A stretch of 64,000 nucleotides of DNA from Nemertoderma westbladi (lineage: Eukaryota; Xenacoelomorpha; Nemertodermatida; Nemertodermatidae): contig JAUCBJ010006596.1 in NCBI GenBank assembly GCA_032718475.1, positions 1-64,000 on the forward strand, read 5' to 3'. Positions 1 through 11,800 of this stretch are shown piece after piece (within the stretch, counting starts at the first letter, position 1; every line of letters begins with the position of its first letter). The notes beneath the pieces were generated by a model, which did no database searches, was not told the origin of the DNA, and saw only the letters and a list, made by a program, of their open reading frames with translations. A program made the translations under genes and the position numbers.

Positions 1-621
1 TAGAAGTGTGTAATAAATAAATAGGAAATGTACCTTATGTGTAAAGTAAAGCACCAGTGTCTATTGTAACAGAAAACAAGTTGACTTTCAGTGTAATGAA
101 AGAGTCTAGACATATAAAGTATATCTTTTCTATTCTTGCCTATATTGATTTTACAGAGCTCTAATGTTAAAGTTTATTAGATAAAATATATTACTTTACA
201 AATAGAATGTATTGGTTGCTCTTTGTGAATAAATAGTTATTAAGATATTATATTATATTATTATTATATTATTTACTATTATAGATAAATAATATTTAAC
301 ATTATTTATAATATAATACAAAACTACAATACATTTGCTGTATTGAATCATATTAGTATAAACTAAAAAACTAACTATATGGCACGGCACTCACATGTTT
401 GACATTTTAGAACCTAATATGTTTTTGGATAAAAGTTATCATATTTACAAAAACTAATAGCAAAAATTAGAACTCAAGCTTTTGAATTATATTAATTAAT
501 TGAATTACTACATACAGTATGTTGAATTGTAATATTTATACAATAACAAAAATACTTGTAAAAATGCATGGGATAATGATATTTCTTATGTTTCAATTAC
601 ACCTTTTATATAATCATGTAG
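1..621. other. AT-rich non-coding stretch
   Basis: I see no open frame of interest, RNA gene or clear repeat family here. It is very AT-rich with TA-rich microsatellite-like runs around 240-320. It ends in an AG that could act as the splice acceptor of the exon that follows. Confidence 0.6.
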
Positions 622-715
622 GCAAAGACGAATCGCATCCCAGGGGGCGCTGCCCGGGCCCACGTTGTTGGTGAACTCGACCGGTACGGAGATCGTGGGT
701 GGAATGTGTTCTGGT
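622..715 (+). pseudogene. Host-like exon, left half, split by a LINE insertion
   Basis: After an AG at 620-621 a phase-0 open frame encodes a peptide with the core YGDRGWNVFW. A second copy of this exon starts at 40105, also just after an AG and also in phase 0, and encodes YGDRGWYILGWGKS. The match ends at about 715 and resumes at about 1608 with WAKSATNVEG, so a LINE tail was inserted into the exon. I do not recognise the protein family. Conserved splice position, phase and protein sequence argue for a real coding exon. The reading is broken here unless the LINE is removed. Confidence 0.55.
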
Positions 716-1607
716 GGTTAACATTTAGCCATTACCAAACTTCTGTTCCACTGTACTGTCTGTACAAAAAACTGCATATTCTACCACTCGATCTTTTATT
801 TAAACACCAGACCGCTCTATTTATGTATGACATTAATATTGGAACCAATTATCAACACCCTGACTTAGAACTGCCTTTCGCAAGAACTTCATCAATACAC
901 AATTACTTAACTCTATCCTCTACGAAAGGCAACTATAATATCCCGCTTGTTAGACTTGAAATAGCCAAACAATCCATTAATTTTCTGGGTCCATCCATTT
1001 GGAACTCGGTACCCCCTGATATTCGTAAACATTCTAAATCAAAATACTCTTTTTCCAAATCCTATAAAAGGTTCTTACTTAAAAATGTTTAGTAACTTAC
1101 CTACCTATATCATGCTTTAAATACTGGTCACAAGAATGAGATCAAACTCACCCCCTCACCAATAATTTCAGCCCTCGATGTTCAAACATTCTGACAGAGT
1201 GCTATCTGCTAATTAACTAATTAGTTAAGCTAACAATAAACAAATTATAATTCCATTAGAACACAAAAATATATCATAAATTTTGAGTACACCCCCCCCC
1301 CCCCCCCCCCCCCTTCCCCTACAAGATCCCCCCCATCCATTCATCATCAATAAACACTATTAATGCGTAACCAATTGTGTTATTACCATTACTGGCTGGT
1401 TACGACTACTAGCACTGCTATCAGTTACCAGCCAGTCTATCATATTACTACCTCCACTTACCATACTAACCCAGATTCATTATCATCACTCTCAAAAATA
1501 TTCATCTAACCCTCATTCCTCATAAGATACGATGATTGGTGATAGGACTGGAGCAACATGATACAATTTTTGTAATATGATGGAAATAAATAAATTTGAT
1601 TGATTGA
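711..1607 (+). mobile_element. CR1/L2-like LINE 3' fragment with (ATTG)n tail
   Basis: The open frame 706-1092 encodes the typical C-terminal end of CR1/L2-group LINE reverse transcriptase proteins. It has a PLDLLFKHQ-like helix, a HNYLT motif, LGPSIWNSVPPDIR and a final SKSYKRFLL. A 3' UTR follows with a 22-base poly-C tract, and the copy ends in AAATAAATAAATTTGATTGA repeats, the usual microsatellite tail of this group. The RT core is absent, so the copy is strongly 5'-truncated. Host exon sequence flanks it on both sides. A target duplication of no more than about 3-4 bases (TGG) is possible. Clade assignment is by motif only. Confidence 0.75.
1292..1313. repeat. Poly-C tract, 22 bases
   Basis: An uninterrupted run of C inside the LINE 3' UTR. 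It is one of eight long G/C homopolymers in the window. Confidence 0.95.
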
Positions 1608-2297
1608 TTGTGGGCGAAGTCGGCCACTAACGTGGAAGGGATGGCGATGGCTGCCCGTGTACATATTATCAGAATAGTGCCAACCGATCGGGAGCTCGTG
1701 TGCAGAAAATATGTCGACCAGGATGCTCTCCACCACGTTGCCCAGGGTCAGGGTGCTCCACTCAACGTCGCCCAGGGTCTACACTCAAAGTCGCTCAGGG
1801 TCAGGGTGCTCCCCACCACGTCGCCCAGGGTCAGGATGCTCCCCACAACGTCGCCCAGGGTCAGGGTGCTCCATTCAACGTCGCTCAGGGTCAGGGTGCT
1901 CCCCACCACATCTCCCCGGGTCAGGGTGCTCCACTCAATGTCGCTCAGGGTCAGGGTGCTCCACTCAACGTCGCTCAGGGTCAGGGTGATCCCCACCACA
2001 TCGCCCCGGGTCAGGGTGCTCCACTCAACGTCGCTCAGGGTCAGGGTGCTCCACTCAACGTCACTCAGGGTCAGGGCGCTCCACTCAACGTCGCCCAGGG
2101 TCTGGGTGCTCCACTCAACGTCGCCCAGTGTCAGGGTGATCCACTCAATGTCGCTCTGGGTCAGGGTGCACACCGCAAGGTCGCCCAGGGTGCTCCCCAA
2201 AAGGCAGCCCATGCCCGCAATCTTCACTCATAATATGACGTACATCATTGTCAGTCTTCAAACAGCACCGGTTTGTTTTCGTTTGTTGTGCAGGTAA
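1608..2297 (+). pseudogene. Host-like exon, right half, running into a 30-bp coding minisatellite
   Basis: The frame continues the exon that starts at 622: WAKSATNVEG, then AARVHIIRIVPTDREL. This matches AARLHIARIVPADPL of the paralogous exon near 40235. From about 1735 the frame enters a 30-bp (10-codon) repeat read as VAQGQGAPLN, or in a shifted frame as a PRVRVLHSTS-type peptide. A short repeat unit near 1770-1795 changes frame, so the VAQGQGAP reading moves to another frame there. Whether the repeat is translated is unknown. It has no counterpart in the paralogue. Confidence 0.5.
1735..2205 (+). repeat. 30-bp minisatellite, about 15 units
   Basis: The unit contains GGGTCAGGGTGCTCCACTCA followed by ACGTCGCTCA. 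Units differ by a few substitutions (CCACCACA/CTCAACG variants) and one unit is short. The period is divisible by three, which keeps several frames open. The array lies within the host-like exon. Confidence 0.9.
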
Positions 2298-2494
2298 TCC
2301 TTGTTAGAGTGTTGTTTCAACATGAATTATGTGACAGAGTTAAGAGACACATATCCATCACAATCATATTCATATAGCATCTGCAATAGAATACATGAAA
2401 AGTCAAATAACAACTCATTCTCCAATACTGGTCCAGTATAAAACAGTCAGTGTATAACATCAGGCAAAAAACCTCAATTATTGTTTTATCAGTT

Positions 2495-3279
2495 TTGAGT
2501 TAAATCTCGTGATAGTTATATATCGATTCTCCGGTTTATTCGATTTTCGAATCCAAACAATGTAGATCCTGAGGACAGGGAAACAAGAATCCACGGTATT
2601 ACAGAATTAGTAAGTGATATCTGTAAACAGTATACACCAGGTCAAAATTTATCCCTTGATGAAGCATTACTACTTTTCAAAGGTCGGCTCGGATTCAAAG
2701 TATTTATTCACATGAAACGTTCCCGCTTTAGGATCAAACTATTTATTATTTGTGACTCTAATGGGTATTTGGTTGTTGCAAGGGTGTATGTATTTTGGGA
2801 AGAATGCGACAATACCCCAGATATTGGCAACACCACAGCTATCACATAGCGAGAACATAGTCGCTTTGTTACTTGATAAATCCGATTCATTGAAGAAAGG
2901 ATACATTGTCCACATAGATAACTGGTATACTAGCACTCGCCTGGCGACGTTTTTTGACAATACAACTGGTGTGAGAGAAACGATAAATGTAACTAGAGGA
3001 ATTCCAGACCAATTAAAAAACTTCAAACAGAAGGCTATTAGTTTGAAGTTTATGCGAAATGAAAGTAAAACAATCTTAGCTGTCAAATTTACTGATAAAC
3101 GGGATGTTTATTTATTGTCAACTGTGGATGATGCCGAAGAGGTTGAGAAGAACCGATTTGTCCATGGTGGTGATCAAGTTGCATTTTGTAAACCAACCCC
3201 GATTGACATGTATAACAAATTCATGGGAGGCGTTGACTTGCAGGACCAACTTATAAAAATGTACAATCCTGTACTGTAA
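2495..3279 (+). pseudogene. piggyBac-family transposase fragment, frameshifted
   Basis: Two frames together give the core of a piggyBac (PGBD-type) DDD transposase. The first, from about 2495, reads SILRFIRFSNPNN, YTPGQNLSLDEALLLFKGRL and KLFIICDSNGY (first Asp). After a frameshift between about 2770 and 2850 the second frame reads VHIDNWYTS (second Asp), KRDVYLLSTVDDAEE and YNKFMGGVDLQDQL (third Asp). The N-terminal third and the C-terminal Cys-rich domain are missing. The right end is cut where the 35-bp minisatellite begins. The element can no longer make an active enzyme. No terminal repeats were seen. Confidence 0.85.
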
Positions 3280-5480
3280 CCGCTGTTCAAACGTTCGTTC
3301 CTCAGTTAGTGTAACCGCTGTTCAAACGTTTGTTCCTCAGTTAGTGTAACCGCTGTTCTACGTTTGTTCCTCAGTTAGTGTAACCACTGTTCTAACGTTT
3401 GTTCCTCAGTTAGTGTGACCGCTGTTCAAACGTTTGTTCCTCAGTTAGTGTAAGCGCTGTTCTAACGTTTGTTCCTCAGTTAGTGTATCAGCTGTTCTAA
3501 CAATTGTTCCTCAGTTAGTGTGACCGCTGTTCTAACGTTTGTTCCTCAGTTAGTGTAACTGCTGTTCAAACGTTTGTTCCTTAGTTAGTGTAACCGCTGT
3601 TCTAACGTTTGTTCCTCAGTTAGTGTAACCGCTGTTCTAACGTTTGTTCCTCAGTTAGCTTAATCGCTGTTCTAACCTTTGTTCCTTAGTTAGTTTAACT
3701 GCTGTCCTAAGCTTTGTTCATCAGTTAGTTTAAACGCTGTTCTAATATTTGTTCCTCAGTTAGTTTAACTGCTGTTCAAACGTTTGTTCCTCAGATAGTG
3801 TAACCACTGTTATAACGTTTGTTCCGCAGTTAGTTTATGCGCTGTTCTAACGTTTGTTCCTCTGGTAGTGTAACCGTTGTTCTAACGTTTCTTCCTCAGT
3901 TAGTGTAAACGCTGTTCTAACGTTTGTTCCTCAGTTAGTTTAACCGCTGTTCAAATGTTTGTTCCTCAGTTAATGTAACCGTTGTTCTAACGTTTTACTC
4001 GGATATTTTAACCGCTGTTTTAATGTTTGTTTCTCAGTTAGTTTAAGCGCTGTTGAAACGTTTGTTCCTCAGTTAGTGTAACCACTGTTCTAACGTTTCT
4101 TCCTCAGTTAGTGTAAACGCTGTTCTAACGTTTGTTCCTCAGTTAGTTTAACCGCTGTTCAAACGTTTGTTCCTCAGTTAGTGTAACCATTGTTCTAACG
4201 TTTTACTCGGTTATTTTAACCGCTGCTTTAATGTTTGTTCCTCAGTTAGTGTAACCGCTGTTCTAACGTTTGTTCCGCAGTTAGTCTAACCGTTGTTCTA
4301 ACGTTTGTTCCTCAGTGAGTTTAACAGCTGTCCTAATCTTTGTTCCTCAGTTAGTTTAACCGCTGTTCAAACTTTTGTTTCTCAGTTAGTGTAACCGTTG
4401 TTCTAACGTTTGTTCTCAGTTAGTGTAACCGCTGTTCTAACATTTGTTCCTCAGTTAGTGTAACCGCTGTTGTAATGTATGTTCCTAAGTTTGTTTAACC
4501 GCTGTTCTAACGTTTGTTCCTCTGTTAGTGTAACGAATGTTCTAACTCTTTACTCGGTTATTTAAACCGCTGTTCTAACGTTTGTTCTTCAGTTAGTGTA
4601 ACCGCTGTTCTAACGTTTGTTCCTCAGTTAGTGTAACCGCTGTTGTAACGTTTGTTTCTAAGTTAGTTTACCCACTGTTCTAACGTTTGTTGCTCAGTTA
4701 GTGTAACAGCTGTTCTAAAGTTTGTTCCTCAGTTAGTGTATCTGCTGTTGTAACGTTTGTTCCTAAGTTAGTTTAACCACTGTCCTAACCTTTGTTCCTC
4801 AGTTAGTTTGACCGCTGTCCTAACCTTTGTTCCTCAGTTAGTTTATCTGGTGTTCTAGCGTTTGTTCCTAAGTTAGTTTAACCGCTGTTCTAACGTTTTG
4901 TTCCTCAGTTAGTTTAACAGCTATCATAATATTTGTTAATCAGTTAGTTAAACTGTTGTTACTCTGTTATTTTGATTGGTGTCGTAAACTTTGTTCCTCA
5001 GTTATTTTAACCGCTGTCTTAACCTTTGTTCCTAATGGATGGCATAACACTTGTTCCTCAGTTAGTTTACATGCTTCTAGTTCTAATCTTTGTTCATCAG
5101 TTAGTTTAACTGCTTTCCTCATCTTTGTTCCTTAGTTAGTTTAACTGCTTTCCTAATCTTTGTTCCTTTGTTACTTTAAGAGCTGTTCTAACTTTTGTTC
5201 CTTAGTTATTTTAACTGCGCTGTCCTAACCTTTGTTCATCAGTTTTAACAGCTGTAACCTTTGTACCCCAGTTAGTTTTATAGCTGTTCTAACATTTTTT
5301 TTTTTTTGAGTTAGTTTAATCGCTGTCGTAACCTTTGTTCCTCTTTTAGTTTAAGTGTTGTCCTAACCTTTGTTACCCAATTAGTTGAACCGTTGTCGTA
5401 ACCTTTCTTCCTCAGTTATTTTAATTGGTGTTCTAACCTTTTATTTTTGAGTAAATTTAATCGCAGTTGTATCCTTTGGT
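3276..5480 (+). repeat. 35-bp minisatellite array 1, about 60 units
   Basis: The unit is about 35 bp, with GTAACCGCTGTTCTAACGTT then TGTTCCTCAGTTAGT. Units are diverged and become irregular to the right of about 4900. Odd variants (a TTTTACTCGG/ATTTTAACC unit near 4000, 4205 and 4545; TTGCTCAG near 4690) give the array internal order. The left edge lies against the broken piggyBac frame. Array 2 at 43.8-45.06 kb is an inverted copy of part of this array. Confidence 0.92.
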
Positions 5481-5684
5481 CCACATTTAGTGTAACTTTT
5501 GCTTAGTTGCTTAGTTTAACCAGGCAGAAATACGGGGTAATAGTGTTTTCTACAACACTGTTAATAGTTATTCTTTGAGGCATGGTTGCCTTTTCTGGCA
5601 GAGCACGGCAATAACGAAGTTGTACTTTCCTTTGAGTGATTAGTTGGCTTAAATATTGTGCTGCATTCCATAGCGAAATATTCA

Positions 5685-5778
5685 TTCGGTGTTGTAGCTC
5701 AGTATACTCACCCGGCTGATGATAACCAAAAGTTTGAAACCTAGGTACCGGGTTCGAGACCCAATATAGCCGGTTGAT
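5685..5778 (+). repeat. tRNA-like sequence, probably a SINE head
   Basis: There is an A-box-like TGTAGCTCAGT at 5693-5703 and a B-box GGTTCGAGACC at 5751-5761 inside GGGTTCGAGACCC, which folds as a T-arm. The A-B spacing is long for an ordinary tRNA and no convincing acceptor stem closes. A tRNA-derived SINE head or tRNA pseudogene is therefore more likely than a functional tRNA. Confidence 0.5.
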
Positions 5779-5845
5779 ATTTTTCCCTATGGAGAGCATT
5801 ATTGTATTGTCTTGTTTACATTGTATATTTATATTTTTGTTATAG

Positions 5846-8800
5846 AATGGCAGCAATAATCGGCCTTGCCGACGTTTTGTCGGCGAGGACAAGAGTAGAG
5901 GATTGTTTCCTGGAATGTCGAGTCGTGCACGTTTTGTCGGCGAGGACAAGAGTAGAGGATTGTTTCCTGGAATGTCGAGTCGTGCACGTTTTGTCGGCGA
6001 GGACAAGAGTAGAGGATTGTTTCCTGGAATGTCGAGTCGTGCACGTTTTGTCGGCGAGGACAAGAGTAGAGGATTGTTTCCTGGAATGTCGAGTCGTGCA
6101 CGTTTTGTCGGCGAGGACAATAGTAGAGGATTGTTTCCTGGAATGTCGAGTCGTGCACGTTTTGTCGGCGAGGACAAGAGTAGAGGATTGTTTCCTGGAA
6201 TGTCGATTCGTGCACGTTTTGTCGGCGAGGACAAGAGTAGAGGATTATTTCCTAGAATGTCGAGTCGTGCACGTTTTGTCGGCGAGGACAAGAGTAGAGG
6301 ATTGTTTCCTGGAATGTCAAGTCGTGCACGTTTTGTCGGCGAGGACAAGAGTAGAGGATTGTTTCCTGGAATGTCGAGTCGTGCACGTTTTGTCGGCGAG
6401 GACAAGAGTAGAGGATTTTTTTCTGGAATGTCGAGTCGTGCACGTTTTGTCGGCGAGGACAAGAGTGATTGTTTCCTGGAATGTCGAGTCGTGCACGTTT
6501 TGTCGGCGAGGACAAGAGTAGAGGATTGTTTCCTGGAACATCGAGTCGTGCACGTTTTGTCGGCGAGGACAAGAGTAGAGGATTGTTTCCTGGAATGTCG
6601 AGTCGTGCACGTTTTGTCGGCGAGGACAAGAGTAGAGGTTTGTTTCCTGAAATGTCGAGTCGTGCACGTTTTGTCGGCGAGGACAAGAGTAGAGCATTAT
6701 TTCCTGGAATGTCGAGTCGTGCACGTTTTGTCGGCGAGGACAAGAGTAGAGGATTGTTTCCTGGAATGTCGAGTCGTGCACGTTTTGTCGGCGAGGACAA
6801 GAGTAGAGGATTGTTTCCTGGAATGTCAAGTCGTGCACGTTTTGTCGGCGAGGACAAGAGTAGAGGATTGTTTCCTGGAATGTCGAGTCGTGCACGTTTT
6901 GTCGGCGAGGACAAGAGTAGAGGATTGTTTCCTGGAATGTCGAGTCGTGCACGTTTTGTTGGCGAGGACAAGAGTAGAGGATTGTTTCCTGGAATGTCGA
7001 GTCGTGCACGTTTTGTCAGCGAGGACAAGAGTAGAGGATTGTTTCCTGGAATGTCGAGTCGTGCACGTTTTGTCGGCGAGGACAAGAGTAGAGGATTGTT
7101 TCCTGGAATGTCGAGTCGTGCACGTTTTGTTGGCGAGGACAAGAGTAGAGGATTGTTTCCTGGAATGTCGAGTCGTGCACGTTTTGTCAGCGAGGACAAG
7201 AGTAGAGGATTGTTTCCTGGAATGTCGAGTCGTGCACGTTTTGTCGGCGAGGACAAGAGTAGAGGATTGTTTCCTGGAATGTCAAGTCATGCACGTTTTG
7301 TCGGCGAGGACAAGCGTAGAGGATTGTTTCCTGGAATGTCGAGTCGTGCACGTTTTGTCGGCGAGGACAAGAGTAGAGGATTGTTTCCTGGAATGTCGAG
7401 TCGTGCACGTTTTGTCGGCGAGGACAAGAGTAGATGATTGTTTTCTGGAATATCGAGTCGTGCACGTTTTGTCGGCAAGGACAAGAATAGAGAATTGTTT
7501 CCTGGAATGTCGAGTCGTGCACGTTTTGTCGGCGAGGACAAGAGTAGAGTATTGTTTCCTGGAATGTCGAGTCGTGCACGTTTTGTCGGCGAGGACAAGA
7601 GTAGAGGATTGTTTCCTGGAATGTCGAGTCGTGCACGTTTTGTCGGCGAGGACAAGAGTAGAGGATTGTTTCCTGGAATGTCAAGTCGTGCACGTTTTGT
7701 CGGCGAGGACAAGAGTAGAGGATTGTTTCCTAGAATGTCGAGTCGTGCACGTTTTGTCGGCGAGGACAAGAGTAGAGGATTGTTTCCTGGAATGTCAAGT
7801 CGTGCACGTTTTGTCGGCGAGGACAAGAGTAGAGGATTGTTTCCTGGAATGTCGAGTCGTGCACGTTTTGTCGGCGAGGACAAGAGTAGAGGATTGTTTC
7901 CTGGAATGTTGAGTCGTGCACGTTTTGTCAGCGAGGACAAGAGTGATTGTTTCCTGGAATGTCGAGTCGTGCACGTTTTGTCGGCGAGGACAAGAGTAGA
8001 GGATTGTTTCCTGGAATGTCGAGTCGTGCACGTTTTGTCGGCGAGGACAAGAGTGATTGTTTCCTGGAATGTCGAGTCGTGCACGTTTTGTCGGCGAGGA
8101 CAAGAGTAGAGGATTGTTTCCTGGAACGTCGAGTCGTGCACGTTTTGTCGGCGAGGACAAGAGTAGAGGATTGTTTCCTGGAATGTCGAGTCGTGCACGT
8201 TTTGTCGGCGAGGACAAGAGTAGAGGATTGTTTCCTGAAATGTCGAGTCGTGCACATTTTGTTGGCGAGGACAAGAGTAGAGGATTGTTTCCTGAAATGT
8301 CGAGTCGTGCACGTTTTGGCGGCGAGGACAAGAGTAGAGGATTGTTTCCTGGAATGTCGAGTCGTGCACGTTTTGTCGGCGAGGACAAGAGTAGAGGATT
8401 GTTTCCTGGAATGTCGAGTCGTGCACGTTTTGTCGGCGAGGACAAGAGTAGAGGATTGTTTCCTGGAATGTCAAGTCGTGCACGTTTTGTCGGCGAGGAC
8501 AAGAGTAGAGGATTGTTTCCTGGAATGTCGAGTCGTGCACGTTTTGTCGGCGAGGACAAGAGTAGAGGATTGTTTCCTGGAATGTCGAGTCGTGCACGTT
8601 TTGTCGGCGAGGACAAGAGTAGAGGATTGTTTCCTGGAATGTCGAGTTGTGCACGTTTTGTCGGCGAGGACAAGAGTAGAGGATTGTTTCCTGGAATGTC
8701 GAGTCGTGCACGTTTTGTCGGCGAGGACAAGAGTAGAGGATTGTTTCCTGGAATGTCGAGTCGTGCACGTTTTGTTGGCGAGGACAAGAGTAGAGGATTG

Positions 8801-11800
8801 TTTCCTGGAATGTCGAGTCATGCACGTTTTTTCAGCGAGGACAAGAGTAGAGGATTGTTTCCTGGAATGTCGAGTCGTGCACGTTTTGTCGGCGAGGACA
8901 AGAGTAGAGGATTGTTTCCTGGAATGTCAAGACATGCACGTTTTGTCGGCGAGGACAAGCGTAGAGGATTGTTTCCTGGAATGTCGAGTCGTGCACGTTT
9001 TTTCGGCGAGGACAAGAGTAGAGGATTGTTTCCTGGAATGTCGAGTCGTGCACGTTTTGTCGGCGAGGACAAGAGTAGAGGATTGTTTCCTGGAATATCG
9101 AGTCGTGCACGTTTTGTCGGCAAGGACAAGAGTAGAGGATTGTTTCCTGGAATGTCGAGTCGTGCACGTTTTGTCGGCGAGGACAAGAGTAGAGTATTGT
9201 TTCCTGGAATGTCGAGTCGTGCACGTTTTGTCGGCGAGGACAAGAGTAGAGGATTGTTTCCTGGAATGTCGAGTCGTGCACGTTTTGTCGGCGAGGACAA
9301 GAGTAGAGGATTGTTTCCTGGAATGTCAAGTCGTGCACGTTTTGTCGGCGAGGACAAGAGTAGAGGATTGTTTCCTAGAATGTCGAGTCGTGCACGTTTT
9401 GTCGGCGAGGACAAGAGTAGAGGATTGTTTCCTGGAATGTCAAGTCGTGCACGTTTTGTCGGCGAGGACAAGAGTAGAGGATTGTTTCCTGGAATGTCGA
9501 GTCGTGCACGTTTTGTCGGCGAGGACAAGAGTAGAGGATTGTTTCCTGGAATGTTGAGTCGTGCACGTTTTGTCGGCGAGGACAAGAGTGATTGTTTCCT
9601 GGAATGTCGAGTCGTGCACGTTTTGTCGGCGAGGACAAGAGTAGAGGATTGTTTCCTGGAATGTCGAGTCATGCACGTTTTGTCGGCGAGGACAAGAGTA
9701 GAGGATTGTTTCCTGGAATGTCGAGTCGTGCACGTTTTGTCGGCGAGGACAAGAGTAGAGGATTGTTTCCTGAAATGTCGAGTCGTGCACGTTTTGTCGG
9801 CGAGGACAAGAGTAGAGGATTGTTTCCTGGAATGTCGAGTCATGCACGTTTTGTCGGTGAGGACAAGAGTAGAGGATTGTTTCCTGGAATGTCGAGTCGT
9901 GCACGTTTTGTCGGCGAGGACAAGAGTAGAGGATTGTTTCCTGGAATGTCAAGTCGTGCACGTTTTGTCGGCGAGGACAAGAGTAGAGGATTGTTTCCTG
10001 GAATGTCAAGTCGTGCATGTTTTGTCGGCGAGGACAAGAGTAGAGGATTGTTTCCTGGAATGTCGAGTCGTGCACGTTTTGTCGGCGAGGACAAGAGTAG
10101 AGGATTGTTTCCTGGAATGTCGAGTCGTGCACGTTTTGTCAGCGAGGACAAGAGTAGAGGATTGTTTCCTGGAATGTCGAGTCGTGCACGTTTTGTCGGC
10201 GAGGACAAGAGTAGAGGATTGTTTCCTGGAATGTCGAGTCGTGCACGTTTTGTCGGCGAGGACAAGAGTAGAGGATTGTTTCCTGGAATGTCGAGTCGTG
10301 CACGTTTTGTCGGCGAGGACAAGAGTAGAGGATTGTTTCCTGGAATGTCGAGTCGTGCACGTTTTGTCAGCGAGGACAAGAGTAGAGGATTGTGTCCTGG
10401 AATGTCGAGTCGTGCACGTTTTGTCGGTGAGGACAAGAGTAGAGGATTGTTTCCTGGAATGTCAAGTCATGCACGTTTTGTCGGCGAGGACAAGAGTAGA
10501 GGATTGTTTCCTGGAATGTCGAGTCGTGCACGTTTTGTCGGCGAGGACAAGAGTAGAGGATTGTTTCCTGGAATGTCGAGTCGTGCACGTTTTGTCGGCG
10601 AGGACAAGAGTAGATGATTGTTTCCTGGAATGTCGAGTCGTGCACGTTTTGTCGGCGAGGACAAGAGTAGAGGATTGTTTCCTGGAATGTCGAGTCGTGC
10701 ACGTTTTGTCGGCGAGGACAAGAGTAGAGGATTGTTTCCTGGAATGTCGAGTCGTGCACGTTTTGTTGGCGAGGACAAGAGTAGAGGATTATTTCCTGGA
10801 ATGTCGAGTCGTGCACGTTTTGTCGGCGAGGACAAGAGTAGAGGATTGTTTCCTGGAATGTCGAGTCGTGCACGTTTTGTCGGCGAGGACAAGAGTAGAG
10901 GATTGTTTCCTGGAATGTCAAGTCATGCACGTTTTGTCGGCGAGGACAAGCGTAGAGGATTGTTTCCTGGAATGTCGAGTCGTGCACGTTTTGTTGGCGA
11001 GGACAAGAGTAGAGGATTGTTTCCTGGAATGTCGAGTCGTGCACGTTTGGTCGGCGAGGACAAGAGTAGAGGATTGTTTCCTGGAATGTCAAGTCGTGCA
11101 TGTTTTGACGGTGAGGACAAGAGTAGAGGATTGTTTCCTGGAATGTCGAGTCGTGCACGTTTTGTCGGCGAGGACAAGAGTAGAGTATTGTTTCCTGGAA
11201 TGTCGAGTCGTGCACGTTTTGTCGGCGAGGACAAGAGTAGAGGATTGTTTCCTGGAATGTCGAGTCGTGCACGTTTTGTCGGCGAGGACAAGAGTAGAGG
11301 ATTGTTTCCTGGAATGTCGAGTAGTGCACGTTTTGTTGGCGAGGACAAGAGTAGAGGATTGTTTCCTGGAATGTCGAGTCGTGCACGTTTTGTCAGCGAG
11401 GACAAGAGTAGAGGATTGTTTCCTGGAATGTCGAGTCGTGCACGTTTTGTCGGAGAGGACAAGAGTAGAGGATTGTTTCCTGGAATGTCAAGTCATGCAC
11501 GTTTTGTCGGCGAGGACAAGAGTAGAGGATTGTTTCCTGGAATGTCGAGTCGTGCACGTTTTGTCGGCGAGGACAAGATTAGAGGATTGTTTCCTGGAAT
11601 GTCGAGTCGTGCACGTTTTGTCGGTGAGGACAAGAGTAGAGGATTGTTTCCTGGAATGTCGAGTCGTGCACGTTTTGTCGGCGAGGACAAGAGTGATTGT
11701 TTCCTGGAATGTCGAGTCGTGCACGTTTTGTCGGCGAGGACAAGAGTAGAGGATTGTTTCCTGGAACGTCGAGTCGTGCACGTTTTGTCGGCGAGGACAA

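Noticed and set aside
1748-2227. Reverse-strand 159-codon frame over the 30-bp array
   Set aside because: A consequence of the 30-base period. It shows no flanking support.
5685-5778. Functional tRNA gene
   Set aside because: A- and B-box spacing is too long and no acceptor stem closes.
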